64,000 bases of DNA from Streptosporangium carneum (lineage in GTDB: Bacteria > Actinomycetota > Actinomycetes > Streptosporangiales > Streptosporangiaceae), in NCBI RefSeq assembly GCF_027922005.1, contig NZ_BSEV01000001.1, positions 149,638 through 213,637 on the forward strand. Direction: 5' to 3'. The notes beneath the pieces are model-generated. The model saw only the letters and a list, made by a program, of their open reading frames with translations, had not been told where the DNA came from and searched no databases. Position 1 is the first letter of the stretch. Every line of letters starts with the position of its first letter. Below are positions 43,975 to 52,049 of this stretch, in pieces. The translations under genes and the position numbers were made by a program.

Positions 43975-45327
43975 TCAGCCCGCCTTCCCCGAAACGCCCG
44001 CCGCCTCGGGGTCCGCGCTCGGCGGCGCCTCGATCACCGACGGCCAGCGCAGGAGTGCGGGCAGCGTGAACAGGGTCACGGTCAGGTGGACCACGCCGCC
44101 GATCACCCACGGCGCCGTCAGGCCGTACGCGGCGGCCACGAGACCGCCCGCGAGGGCGCCGAACGGGAGCGCGCCGAAGGCGACCATCCTGGTGGCGCTG
44201 CCGACCCTGCCCATCAGCTCGTTGGGGATCAGCCGCTGGCTGAGCGACTGGGCCATCACGTTCCAGACGGACAGGCCCGCCGACCAGACGCCGAACAGCG
44301 CGACCACGACGACGGGCTGCCTGCCGAACAGGCCGATCGCCACCAGGCTCAGCGCGCTGGCCACCGAGACCCCGATGACCACGGAACGGGTGCCGAAGCG
44401 GTTGACGACACGACGGCTGACCAGACCGCCGGCGACTCCGCCGATCGCCATCGCGGCCACCAGGATCCCGTAGCCCGCGTCCCCGACGCCCAGGACGTCC
44501 TTGGCGAAGAGCACGGTCACCGACTGCGCCATGAAGACGCTGAAGTTGCTGGTCGCGGCCAGCAGGACGGTGACGCGCAGCACCCGGTGCCCGGCCAGCC
44601 AGCGCAGGCCCTCCATCATCTCGGCCAGCACGCCGCGACGCTCCGCCGCCCGCGCCCCGTCCGCCGTGCCGGTCCGCCGCCGGTCCGGGGCCACCGTGCG
44701 GATCGCCCTGAAGTGGCCCGCCTCGCTGCGGATCCGGGCGATCAGCAGGAGCGACAGGAGGTAGGTCGCGGCGTTCACCCACAGCGGCAGCGGGACCAGG
44801 AGCACGAACAGCGCCGAGCCGAGGGCCGGGCCGAGGAACATCCGGCCCAGCGTCTCGGCCGTCACGTTCCGCCCGTTCGCGGTCTCCAGGTCGGCGCTCC
44901 GGACGATCGTGGGGATCAGCGCCCTGCTGGAGCCCATGAAGATGATGTCTCCCGCGCACAGGCCGAACGCCAGGATGTAGATCATCCAGATCTGGGTGCC
45001 GCCGAAGGTCACGACCAGCGCGACGGCGACGAGCAGGAACGTCTGCGCCGCCTGGGCTCCGATCATCAGCAGGCGCCGGTCGTACCGGTCGACGATCACA
45101 CCGCCGACCAGGGCCAGCAGCAGCCAGGGCAGCTCGGTGGCCAGCGGCACCCAGGAGATCAGCCTCGGGTCGCTGGTGAGCTTGCTCGCCAGCAGCGGCA
45201 GGGCGGCGATCACGACGCCCTCGCCGAGCGTCTGGATCGAGTAGGCCGACAGGAGGTAGTGGTAGTTGCGGCCGAGACCGGAGGCCTTCCCGCCGGTTCG
45301 GGGCACGGCGGCGCCGTCGGTCACCAT
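43975..45327 (-). CDS. MFS exporter, cluster 2
   Basis: A 450-residue major facilitator with about 12 helices of the MFS_3/enterobactin-exporter-like group: IQTLGEGVVIAALPLLASKL in helix 1, VDRYDRRLLM in the loop 2-3 signature, and RVVNRFGTRSVVIG mid-protein. It begins ATG 45327, overlapping the upstream gene's stop by a few bases, so it is translated with the biosynthetic genes and probably exports their product. Confidence 0.87.
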   Translation of the reverse strand: MVTDGAAVPRTGGKASGLGRNYHYLLSAYSIQTLGEGVVIAALPLLASKLTSDPRLISWVPLATELPWLLLALVGGVIVDRYDRRLLMIGAQAAQTFLLVAVALVVTFGGTQIWMIYILAFGLCAGDIIFMGSSRALIPTIVRSADLETANGRNVTAETLGRMFLGPALGSALFVLLVPLPLWVNAATYLLSLLLIARIRSEAGHFRAIRTVAPDRRRTGTADGARAAERRGVLAEMMEGLRWLAGHRVLRVTVLLAATSNFSVFMAQSVTVLFAKDVLGVGDAGYGILVAAMAIGGVAGGLVSRRVVNRFGTRSVVIGVSVASALSLVAIGLFGRQPVVVVALFGVWSAGLSVWNVMAQSLSQRLIPNELMGRVGSATRMVAFGALPFGALAGGLVAAAYGLTAPWVIGGVVHLTVTLFTLPALLRWPSVIEAPPSADPEAAGVSGKAG

Positions 45328-46862
45328 CGGGGCGCGCCCTCGCCCGCACCGGTCACGCCGCCGTCCGGCACGGCCACGCCGCCCGCCGTACCGGGACGGT
45401 CGGCGGTGTCCGGAGCCGTGTCCAGAGCTGTGTCGAGAGCTGTGTCCAGAGCTGTGTCCAGAGCTGTGTCCAGAGCCGTGTCCAGAGCTGTGCCGAGAGA
45501 GGCGCCGGGATGTGCGTCGGGATAGAAGAAGACGCCCGCCACCCGGGCCTGCGAGCCCGGCCCCAGGGCGGTGACATCGACCTGGCCGATCCTCTGGAGC
45601 CTGCAGCCGCCGCCCGCGTAGCCTCCCGCGGGCGTGTAGTACAGCCCCCAGCACGCCTCCCACTCCTCGGTATGGCCGGTCTCCAGGTCGACCACCGGCT
45701 CCGCGCGCGGGACGACCCTTTCCTGCACGACGGCGCCGGCCTCGGCCCCGTCCCGCAGAGCCTGCCACCACTCACGGTCGCCGACCTCCCAGCCGGCCGT
45801 GATCCCCCGCCCGCTGTAGGCGCTGTTCGGCTTGAGGATCAGATGCTCCCTCCGCTCCCTGCAGTGCTCGACCAGTTCCCTGTCCTTCAGCGCGGACTCG
45901 CCGGTCAGGGAGCGCGTCCAGGGCAGCATGCGGTCGACGAGCAGCCGCTCGTCCTCGGAGAGCCGCGTCCGCAGCCCAGGGTCGGACAGGAACGTCATGC
46001 ACCCCTTCTGCCGGTGGATCTCCGTCTCGAGCGGGGTCCAGATCACCACGCGTCCCTCCTCGTGCGCGGTGAAGAGCTGCTCGGTGAGCCGGAGGCCCTC
46101 CGGGTGGTCGATGACCTGGTCGACCTCGAAGACGCGGTAGACCAGGTCGACCGGGGCGTCGCCGAACAGGACCCTGCCGTTCCTGACGCGCAGGTCGGTG
46201 ATCTCGCCGAGATGGCATTCGAGGCCGAAGCCCCGCAGGAGTCTCTGCAGGGGACGCCAGGCCTCGCCGAACGCGGCCAGGCCGCCCTCCCCCTCGATCA
46301 CGGCGACCACCGGGTCCCGGCCTCCGGTGACGGCCGAGCTCGCCTGGCGCAGGGCCTCGGCGACCATCTTCGGCGCGTCCGTGTAACGGAGCTCGTGCCG
46401 GTCGGCGAACGCGCGGAACGCGTCGAAGTCGAGCATGGCCTTCGTCGCGGGACCGACCCATTCGAGGCCGCCGGTCTCGCTGGTGGCGTTGAACTCCAGG
46501 ATCTTGAACGACTCGCCGTCGTGGTAGGCGTCGACCCGGCCGAAGCGGGGCGGTCTCACCCCGCCGAGACGGCGCATGAGCCGTGCCCGGGGCGGGCTGA
46601 TTCCCAGGGCCTCGCAGAACCGGCCGAGGTCTCCGTCGAAGAGCCGTTCGGGGAGCGAGGTGAGGATGTCGACGGTGCGGACCGTGTCGTCCGCGAACCG
46701 GTTCAGCTCGCTCTCGCCGATGAAGACGGGGCGGGTCAGGTACTTGCGGTCGAGGGTCGCCAGGTAGGGGAACCGTTCCTCGTCGTGCAGGTCGATCTCC
46801 GTCAGGAGGCTGTCTCCGCTGAGCAGCTCCTTGTTGAACAGCTCCGTGATGCGATTGGTCAT
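45321..46862 (-). CDS. ATP-grasp-like ligase with ALDT repeat tail
   Basis: A roughly 513-residue protein with circularly-permuted-type ATP-grasp character: FKILEFNATSETGGLEWVG resembles an ATP-grasp metal-binding stretch (ExN), and HLILKPNSAYSGRGITAGWE resembles the lysine/glycine-loop strand. It is expected to form an amide or ester through an acyl phosphate. The C-terminus ends in ALDT repeated six times plus one variant, encoded by a 12-bp tandem repeat, and a Gly-rich tail. ATG 46862 is preferred; GTG 46883 is possible. It is in operon with the PaaK-like gene upstream and the exporter downstream. Confidence 0.7.
   Translation of the reverse strand: MTNRITELFNKELLSGDSLLTEIDLHDEERFPYLATLDRKYLTRPVFIGESELNRFADDTVRTVDILTSLPERLFDGDLGRFCEALGISPPRARLMRRLGGVRPPRFGRVDAYHDGESFKILEFNATSETGGLEWVGPATKAMLDFDAFRAFADRHELRYTDAPKMVAEALRQASSAVTGGRDPVVAVIEGEGGLAAFGEAWRPLQRLLRGFGLECHLGEITDLRVRNGRVLFGDAPVDLVYRVFEVDQVIDHPEGLRLTEQLFTAHEEGRVVIWTPLETEIHRQKGCMTFLSDPGLRTRLSEDERLLVDRMLPWTRSLTGESALKDRELVEHCRERREHLILKPNSAYSGRGITAGWEVGDREWWQALRDGAEAGAVVQERVVPRAEPVVDLETGHTEEWEACWGLYYTPAGGYAGGGCRLQRIGQVDVTALGPGSQARVAGVFFYPDAHPGASLGTALDTALDTALDTALDTALDTALDTAPDTADRPGTAGGVAVPDGGVTGAGEGAPRW
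45409..45492. repeat. 12-bp tandem repeat, seven units
   Basis: Seven head-to-tail copies of TCCAGAGCTGTG, with one or two substitutions in some, fill 84 bp and encode Ala-Leu-Asp-Thr in the ligase tail. In-frame unit length makes copy-number change tolerable. Confidence 0.92.
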
Positions 46863-46912
46863 GAGTCCGATCCCGTTCTCCACCGGTCCGCCAGATCAGG
46901 TCCTGCCGGGCA

Positions 46913-48781
46913 CTACTCCAGACGCCGGTCGATCACCGGTTTGATCTTGCCGCTCACCGCGTTCCTCGGCAGGGCGCCCTCGCCGTGGCACTCGACGACC
47001 AGCCTGAACACCTCGAGGCCGTCGCCGAACGCGTGGCGGTCGCTGAGCGCCTCGAACTCACCGCTCAGCAGGTGGCGCACCTTCTCCGGGTCGAGGTCGA
47101 GCGGCGACTCGGTGCGGACGATCACGGTGTCCGTGCCGTCGCTCGAGGTGATCTCGACCTGCAGCCGCGACACCTGGAAGACGGAGAGCGCGGCGAGGAT
47201 CTCGTTGTACAGCACCGTGCGGGCCTTGACCTTGATCAGGCCGTCGGACCTGCCGAGATACTCGAGGACCCGTCCCGAGACGCCGCAGCCGCAGTCGCGG
47301 ACGGTGATCCTGCCGACGTCGCCTATCCGGTAGCGGATCAGCGGGCCCTCGAACTTCTGCAGGCTGGTGACGAGCAGCTCACCGGCCTCGCCGTCCGCCA
47401 GCGGCCTGCCGTCGTCGTCGACCACCTCGATCAGGTTGTAGTCGTCGCAGAGGTGGTGCAGCGTCCCGTCCAGCTCGCGGCACTGGTAGCCGAGCTGGGC
47501 GCCGTCGTTGGCCGCGACGATGCTGGAGATCACCCGGACTCCGAGGTGCTCGCGCAGCCACGCCTTGTCGGTCTCGGTCATCGCGGTGCCGCCGTAGACG
47601 ACCTTCTCCAGACGAAGGCCCGCGTCGCGCGCCTTCGCCTCGCGCAACATCGGGAGGATGAGCGCGGGCTGGCCGACGACGGCGTTCACTGAGAAGCTCC
47701 GCACCAGCGTCAGCAGGTCGTCGACCGTGATGTGCTGACCTGTCGTGTAGCACTCGATCGGCATCTGCGAGAACTCGCAGCTGCTGGTGATCAGGCCGCC
47801 GTAGAGGCTCCCGCCGAACAGGGCGTTGATCAGTCGGTCGCCCTTCTCCAGGCCGACGCCGTACAGGACGGGGACGGCCTCCCGCACCATGTTCGACCAG
47901 TCGGCGAGGGAGTAGACGATGTAGCGCGGCCCGCCGGTCGTCGCCCCGCTGCGCAGCACCTCTCCGCTCGGCGGCGCGTCACTGGACATGTCCCTGCTGA
48001 CCGGCAGCGTGTGGGCGTCGAGCTCCGCCTTGTCCAGGACGGGCAGCAGCGTCAGGTCCGACCGGTCGGCGACCCTGGGGAGGTCCCGGTAGTACGGCGT
48101 GCGGCGGGCCCGCTCGACCAGGTAGCGCAGCTTGGCCCCGACGCGCCCCGCGTCCTGTTCCGCGTCGCGGCTGCGGGCGACCGCGAGGCGGGTGCCCACC
48201 AGGTAGTCGCGGTTGAACAGCCGCCCGACCCACTCCGCCCTGCAGTCGGCGGCGAGGACGGCCGCCGCCCGCCCGGCCCGCGCCCCGGCCGCCGCGTCGA
48301 TCCGGACGCGCGGTTCGGGGACGTCGACGAGCAGGCCGTCCGCCGTGTCGTCGTCCCCGTCCACGCCGTCCTTCCGCGGGCCCCTCACCGAGGCGTCCGG
48401 CAGGGGGAAGCCCGCCTGCCGGAGAAGACCGGTCACGGCCTGCCAGAGATCCCGCCGTCCGGTGCGGATGACGACCTCGTTGCCGGTCGCCCAGCCGAGC
48501 AGCAGCCCGCGCAGGGTGCGGGAGGGCACGTCGTCGTCCAGCAGGACCGTGCCGACCGGGGAGAACTCCTCGACGTCGTCGCTGCCGGACAGCGACCGCC
48601 AGGGGTACTGGCCGAGGCCGCCGAACAGCTCGTCGAGCCCCTCGGTCAGCGTCGTGCCGTCGAACAGGCCGGTCAGGTCGTGCGCGGCCAGCAGCCTCGC
48701 GGCCTCGGAGTCCGGCTCGGCCGCCACCAGCCGTTCGACGTGCTCGACCGCCAGCAGCAGGTCGGTCGGGTAGTGCCTCAC
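46913..48781 (-). CDS. PaaK/LuxE-like AMP-forming ligase with N-terminal extension
   Basis: A 622-residue protein. The C-terminal ~430 residues are a phenylacetate-CoA-ligase/LuxE-type adenylating enzyme: SGATTGGPRYIVYS nucleotide loop, VVYGGTAMTETDKAWLREHL, IRYRIGDVGRI and a C-terminal small domain (GRVLEYLGRSDGLIKVKART). The N-terminal ~190 residues contain LLGWATGNEVVIRTGRRDLW, which recalls the cofactor half of LuxC-like reductases, but I see no catalytic Cys, so that link is tentative. GTG 48781 overlaps the preceding stop (GTGA). It probably activates an aryl or acyl acid for transfer to the KAS III or a ligase. Confidence 0.78.
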   Translation of the reverse strand: MRHYPTDLLLAVEHVERLVAAEPDSEAARLLAAHDLTGLFDGTTLTEGLDELFGGLGQYPWRSLSGSDDVEEFSPVGTVLLDDDVPSRTLRGLLLGWATGNEVVIRTGRRDLWQAVTGLLRQAGFPLPDASVRGPRKDGVDGDDDTADGLLVDVPEPRVRIDAAAGARAGRAAAVLAADCRAEWVGRLFNRDYLVGTRLAVARSRDAEQDAGRVGAKLRYLVERARRTPYYRDLPRVADRSDLTLLPVLDKAELDAHTLPVSRDMSSDAPPSGEVLRSGATTGGPRYIVYSLADWSNMVREAVPVLYGVGLEKGDRLINALFGGSLYGGLITSSCEFSQMPIECYTTGQHITVDDLLTLVRSFSVNAVVGQPALILPMLREAKARDAGLRLEKVVYGGTAMTETDKAWLREHLGVRVISSIVAANDGAQLGYQCRELDGTLHHLCDDYNLIEVVDDDGRPLADGEAGELLVTSLQKFEGPLIRYRIGDVGRITVRDCGCGVSGRVLEYLGRSDGLIKVKARTVLYNEILAALSVFQVSRLQVEITSSDGTDTVIVRTESPLDLDPEKVRHLLSGEFEALSDRHAFGDGLEVFRLVVECHGEGALPRNAVSGKIKPVIDRRLE

Positions 48782-50064
48782 CGCGGGCTCCCCGTACGGA
48801 CGAGGGGCGCCAGGACGAACTCCCCGAGCAGTTGCCTGAGCACCCCGGGGTCGGGGTGCGACGCCTCGATGAAGACCGGTATCTCCCACTCCTGGTAGGT
48901 GATGTGGTCGGGCAGGGGCTGCGTCCCGTCCAGCGTGTGCACCCTGTCCACCCACGGGTGGTGGCGTATGTGATCCGGCACGTCGACCTCGTAGCCCTCC
49001 TCCGGGTTCAGGTGGTGCCCGGGGAAGATCGCGAAGCCGTGGTAGCGCCCGGTGACGGGTTCCGGCTCCGGCCTGGGCCAGCCGAGGCGGATGGCGATCT
49101 CGTGCGAGGGCAGGTGCACTCCCGTGTGGCGCAGGTGGGAGGTCACGATGCCCGCGCCGCCGAGGCGGTTGGCGATCTCGAGGAAGACGAGCTCCTGCTC
49201 CTTGGTCTCGAAGAACTCGAGGTGCACGCAGCCGGTGTCGATCTCCAGGGCCCTGAGGACCTGTTCGACGAAGGCGCGGTGGCGCTCGTCGTGCTGGATC
49301 TGGTGGGAGGCGATCGGCGTTCCCCGCGCGAAGTCCACCGGCGTCCTGACACATCTGCTGAACACGACGTTGACCAGTTCGCCGTTCTGGACCAGCCCGT
49401 CGGCGTGCAGGACGTCGCCGTCGACGTATTCCTCGAGCTCGAAGTCGCCGGGGTTGGCGAGCCTGCGGTAGGCGGCCAGCGCCTCGCCGGTCGTCTCGTG
49501 GATGACGACCTCCTTGCTCGAGGCCCCCTGCCGGGGCTTGAGGACGGTCCTGCCGGTCCAGGGCAGTGAGCCGTCCCGTGACGGGCCGGCGGCCGCGTCC
49601 CCGGCGTCGCCCGTCACGGGCAGGTCCGTCACGGGCAGGTCCGTCACGGGCAGGTCCGTGACAGGCGGATCCGCGACGGGCAGGTCCGCGACGAAGCGCG
49701 GGTAGCGCACGCCCGACCCCTCGAGCGCCTCCTTCATGGCGACCTTGTCGCGGACCCGCCGCAGCCGCTCCAGCGACGGGCCCTCGATCCCGAGGTGGCG
49801 CCGTACCCGCCAGGCCAGCAGGACACCGTCCTCCGACAGCGACAGGACCTGCTCGAACCCCTCGTCGGGAGAGATGTTCTCGACGATCCATCCCGCCAGG
49901 TCGTCGTGCGGGCCGACCGCGAAGCGGTGGCAGCGCAGCCATTCCGGCAGCTCGGCCATCCGCTCGGCGCGGCCGACGTAGGTGACGTCGTGCAGCTCGT
50001 GGTCGATGCCGAGGTGGTAGTCGATCTTGCGGTACGGAACCTGGTGGATGACCAGAATCTTCAT
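48778..50064 (-). CDS. ATP-grasp ligase, cluster 2
   Basis: A 428-residue ATP-grasp enzyme. The central domain reads GRTVLKPRQGASSKEVVI, FELEEYVDGDVLHADGLV and FLEIANRLGGAG, with the lysine, Glu and Asn/Arg residues typical of carboxylate-amine ligases. It should condense an amino acid with an acyl phosphate intermediate. Between the N-domain and the ATP-grasp core is an in-frame 15-bp tandem repeat encoding DLPVT units. ATG 50064 overlaps the KAS III stop (ATGA). It is probably the amide-forming step for the cluster product (inference). Confidence 0.85.
   Translation of the reverse strand: MKILVIHQVPYRKIDYHLGIDHELHDVTYVGRAERMAELPEWLRCHRFAVGPHDDLAGWIVENISPDEGFEQVLSLSEDGVLLAWRVRRHLGIEGPSLERLRRVRDKVAMKEALEGSGVRYPRFVADLPVADPPVTDLPVTDLPVTDLPVTGDAGDAAAGPSRDGSLPWTGRTVLKPRQGASSKEVVIHETTGEALAAYRRLANPGDFELEEYVDGDVLHADGLVQNGELVNVVFSRCVRTPVDFARGTPIASHQIQHDERHRAFVEQVLRALEIDTGCVHLEFFETKEQELVFLEIANRLGGAGIVTSHLRHTGVHLPSHEIAIRLGWPRPEPEPVTGRYHGFAIFPGHHLNPEEGYEVDVPDHIRHHPWVDRVHTLDGTQPLPDHITYQEWEIPVFIEASHPDPGVLRQLLGEFVLAPLVRTGSPR
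49611..49685. repeat. 15-bp tandem repeat, five units
   Basis: Five units of CCGTCACGGGCAGGT, the last two diverged, encode Asp-Leu-Pro-Val-Thr repeats inside the ATP-grasp protein. Confidence 0.9.
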
Positions 50065-51020
50065 CTCGCGCACTCCAATGCGGTGACGCCCCAGCTGAAG
50101 CCCATGGCGCTGGTGGCCAGGAGGATCAGGTCCCCGTGTCGCAGCGCTCCCCGCGTCTGGAGGTCGCGCAGCGCGATCAGGGTGTCGGCCCCGCCCATGT
50201 GGCCCAGCCGGTGGTAGTTGAAGACGCTCCTGGACTCCGGTATCCCGACGGTCCGCAGCAGCCGCTCGTGCATCCTCCGGTCGCCCTGGTTGATCAGGAA
50301 GTACGAGACGTCGTCCTTCTTGCCCCCGACCGCGGCCAGGGTCTCGTCGATCAGCCGGGTGAAGTTGTCCACGTACGCGTCGGCCAGCCCGGAGCGGTGC
50401 TCGCCCCGCCGGATGGTCAGGCGCTCCCGCCGGTGTTCGCCGAAGTAGTAGTCGGACCAGCTCGGATCCGTGCGCGCCGTCGAGTGGAGCACCTCGAAGG
50501 AGAGGCCCTCACCCGCCACCAGAACGGCCGCCGCCGCGTCGCCGAAGTTGAACAGTTCCTTGGAGCCGGGGTCGTCGTAGTCGACCATCTTGCTCAGCCG
50601 GTCGCCGACGAGCACCAGCGCGTGCCCGGTTCCGCCCGCCGCGATCCTGTCGAGGGCGATCTGGATCGCGGTCGTGCCCGCGTTGCAGAAGTTCGTCACC
50701 TCGAAGCAGTGCGCGCGGTCGGCACCGAGCGCCGCGGCCACCTTCGCCGCAGGCGACCAGAACGGGGTGTCCCACTCGCCGGACCCCGCGAAGATCACCT
50801 GCCGGATGTCCTCGGGGCGCGTCCCCGTGCGGTCGAGGAGCGCCGCGGCCGCCTCGAGGGCGAGCTCCCACGACAGCTCGTCCTCGCCCAGGGCGGGGAT
50901 CTCCTCGCAGTGCGTGATCTCCCTGATGGCCTCGGCGGGCACGCCGGACGCCGCGTGCATCCGCGCCACGCTGACGCTCGACCGCGGGAGGCGGATCTCG
51001 AAGTCGACGATCCCGCCCAT
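50061..51020 (-). CDS. KAS III-like enzyme with altered catalytic triad
   Basis: A 319-residue thiolase-fold protein. The catalytic Cys is kept (EVTNFCNAGTTAIQIAL). The position of the usual His in HQAN is Asn (FLINQGDRRM), and the position of the usual Asn in GNT is His (HRLGHMGGADTLIAL), so the triad reads Cys-Asn-His instead of Cys-His-Asn. Such divergent KAS III proteins can act as acyltransferases rather than decarboxylating condensing enzymes (family knowledge). It starts at ATG 51020, overlapping the dioxygenase stop (TGATG), and overlaps the ATP-grasp gene downstream. It shares the GH-containing C-terminal pattern with the KAS III relic at 21715. Confidence 0.85.
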   Translation of the reverse strand: MGGIVDFEIRLPRSSVSVARMHAASGVPAEAIREITHCEEIPALGEDELSWELALEAAAALLDRTGTRPEDIRQVIFAGSGEWDTPFWSPAAKVAAALGADRAHCFEVTNFCNAGTTAIQIALDRIAAGGTGHALVLVGDRLSKMVDYDDPGSKELFNFGDAAAAVLVAGEGLSFEVLHSTARTDPSWSDYYFGEHRRERLTIRRGEHRSGLADAYVDNFTRLIDETLAAVGGKKDDVSYFLINQGDRRMHERLLRTVGIPESRSVFNYHRLGHMGGADTLIALRDLQTRGALRHGDLILLATSAMGFSWGVTALECAR

Positions 51021-51862
51021 CACTCGCCGGATTCGATGCTGATGCGGTGCACGGTCCGTGACACGCCCGGCTCGACCTCGGTGGCGCAGTGGTAGGTCGT
51101 CGCGGTCTTCCAGATGACCAGGTCGTTGGGCGTCCAGCGGTGGGTGTAGACGTGGTCGGGGTCCTGGACCAGCTCGTCGACCAGCGCGAAGAACGCCTCG
51201 TTCTCGTTGGCGTCGAAGCCGACCACCGAGTCGAGGTACTCCGGCGCGCCGTACAGGTAGGGACGTCCCGTGTGGGGGTCCTCCCTGACCAGGGGGTGCT
51301 CCACCTTGGGGTGCTCGATGTCGATCAGCGCGCGGAACTCCGCGACCGAAAGGCCGATGTGCTCGCTGCGGATCCGCAGGCGCTTGCTGACGGTGGCCAG
51401 CGCGGTCCGGCCCGCGACCTTCCGCTTCCACTCCTCCGGCAGGCGTTCGTAGACGTCGGCCGCGTTGGCGTACAGGGTGTGGCCGCTGGTGGAGGGCACG
51501 TTCACGCCGTGCAGCATGGTGTAGGGCGCCGGGTTCGCGACGAAGGTGGAGTCCTGGTGCCAGAAGTTCCCGACCCTGGCCACGCCGATCGGCTTGTTGT
51601 CCCTGATCTCGTTCGAAGAGATCATGATCTCCTCGAACTCGGGGTGACGGTACTTCTCGAGGACGAAGGGAACCGGCTTCCCGAGGCGCGTCGCCAGCTT
51701 GATCTGCTGGTGGGGCGTCAGCTCCAGGCCTCGCACGACCACCAGTTCGCGCTGCCGCAGGCTCTCGACGAGCTGGTCGAAGACCTCGCGCCGCTCGAAG
51801 TCCTCGTAGGTGACGTCGGACAGCTCGGCGCCGATGAACGGGGTTATCTCACTGACCTTCAT
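51020..51862 (-). CDS. TauD/TfdA-type Fe/2-oxoglutarate dioxygenase
   Basis: A 280-residue TauD-family oxygenase with iron ligands in FWHQDSTF (H-x-D) and TTYHCATE (distal His), and the 2-oxoglutarate Arg in GVSRTVHRIS. It resembles clavaminate-synthase/TauD-like amino-acid or acyl-amide oxygenases. Unlike the halogenase of cluster 1 it keeps the Asp ligand, so hydroxylation or desaturation is expected. It is coupled to the KAS III gene and separated from the ALAS-like gene by a 187-bp leader with three hairpins. Confidence 0.88.
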   Translation of the reverse strand: MKVSEITPFIGAELSDVTYEDFERREVFDQLVESLRQRELVVVRGLELTPHQQIKLATRLGKPVPFVLEKYRHPEFEEIMISSNEIRDNKPIGVARVGNFWHQDSTFVANPAPYTMLHGVNVPSTSGHTLYANAADVYERLPEEWKRKVAGRTALATVSKRLRIRSEHIGLSVAEFRALIDIEHPKVEHPLVREDPHTGRPYLYGAPEYLDSVVGFDANENEAFFALVDELVQDPDHVYTHRWTPNDLVIWKTATTYHCATEVEPGVSRTVHRISIESGE

Positions 51863-51935
51863 GTTGCCCTTCTCATCTGTTCGTGGACGAGTCTGTTCGT
51901 GGACGAGGCGGTCGTCCTGCCGCGTCCGTCTGTGC

Positions 51936-52029
51936 GCGAGGCCTTCCTGGTCCGGCCTCGCCGGCAGCGGGCGAGGCCTCCTCGACGGCCTCGCCGGTCG
52001 GAGGCGAGGCCTTCTCGTACGGCCTCGCC
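51936..52029 (-). promoter_or_regulatory. Three tandem GC hairpins between cluster 2 genes
   Basis: GCGAGGCC and its complement GGCCTCGC form perfect 8-bp stems three times in a row: 51936-51943/51954-51961, 51971-51978/51987-51994, and 52004-52011/52021-52028. The period is 33-35 bp. They lie between the ALAS-like stop and the dioxygenase start. They may end, attenuate or protect the transcript. Confidence 0.75.
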
Positions 52030-52049
52030 GGTCGGGGGTGAGAGCCCGG

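Noticed and set aside
46913-49942. 1009-codon reading of the PaaK-like gene
   Set aside because: The first ~390 codons overlap the ATP-grasp gene out of frame; the GTG at 48781 with GTGA coupling is the real start.
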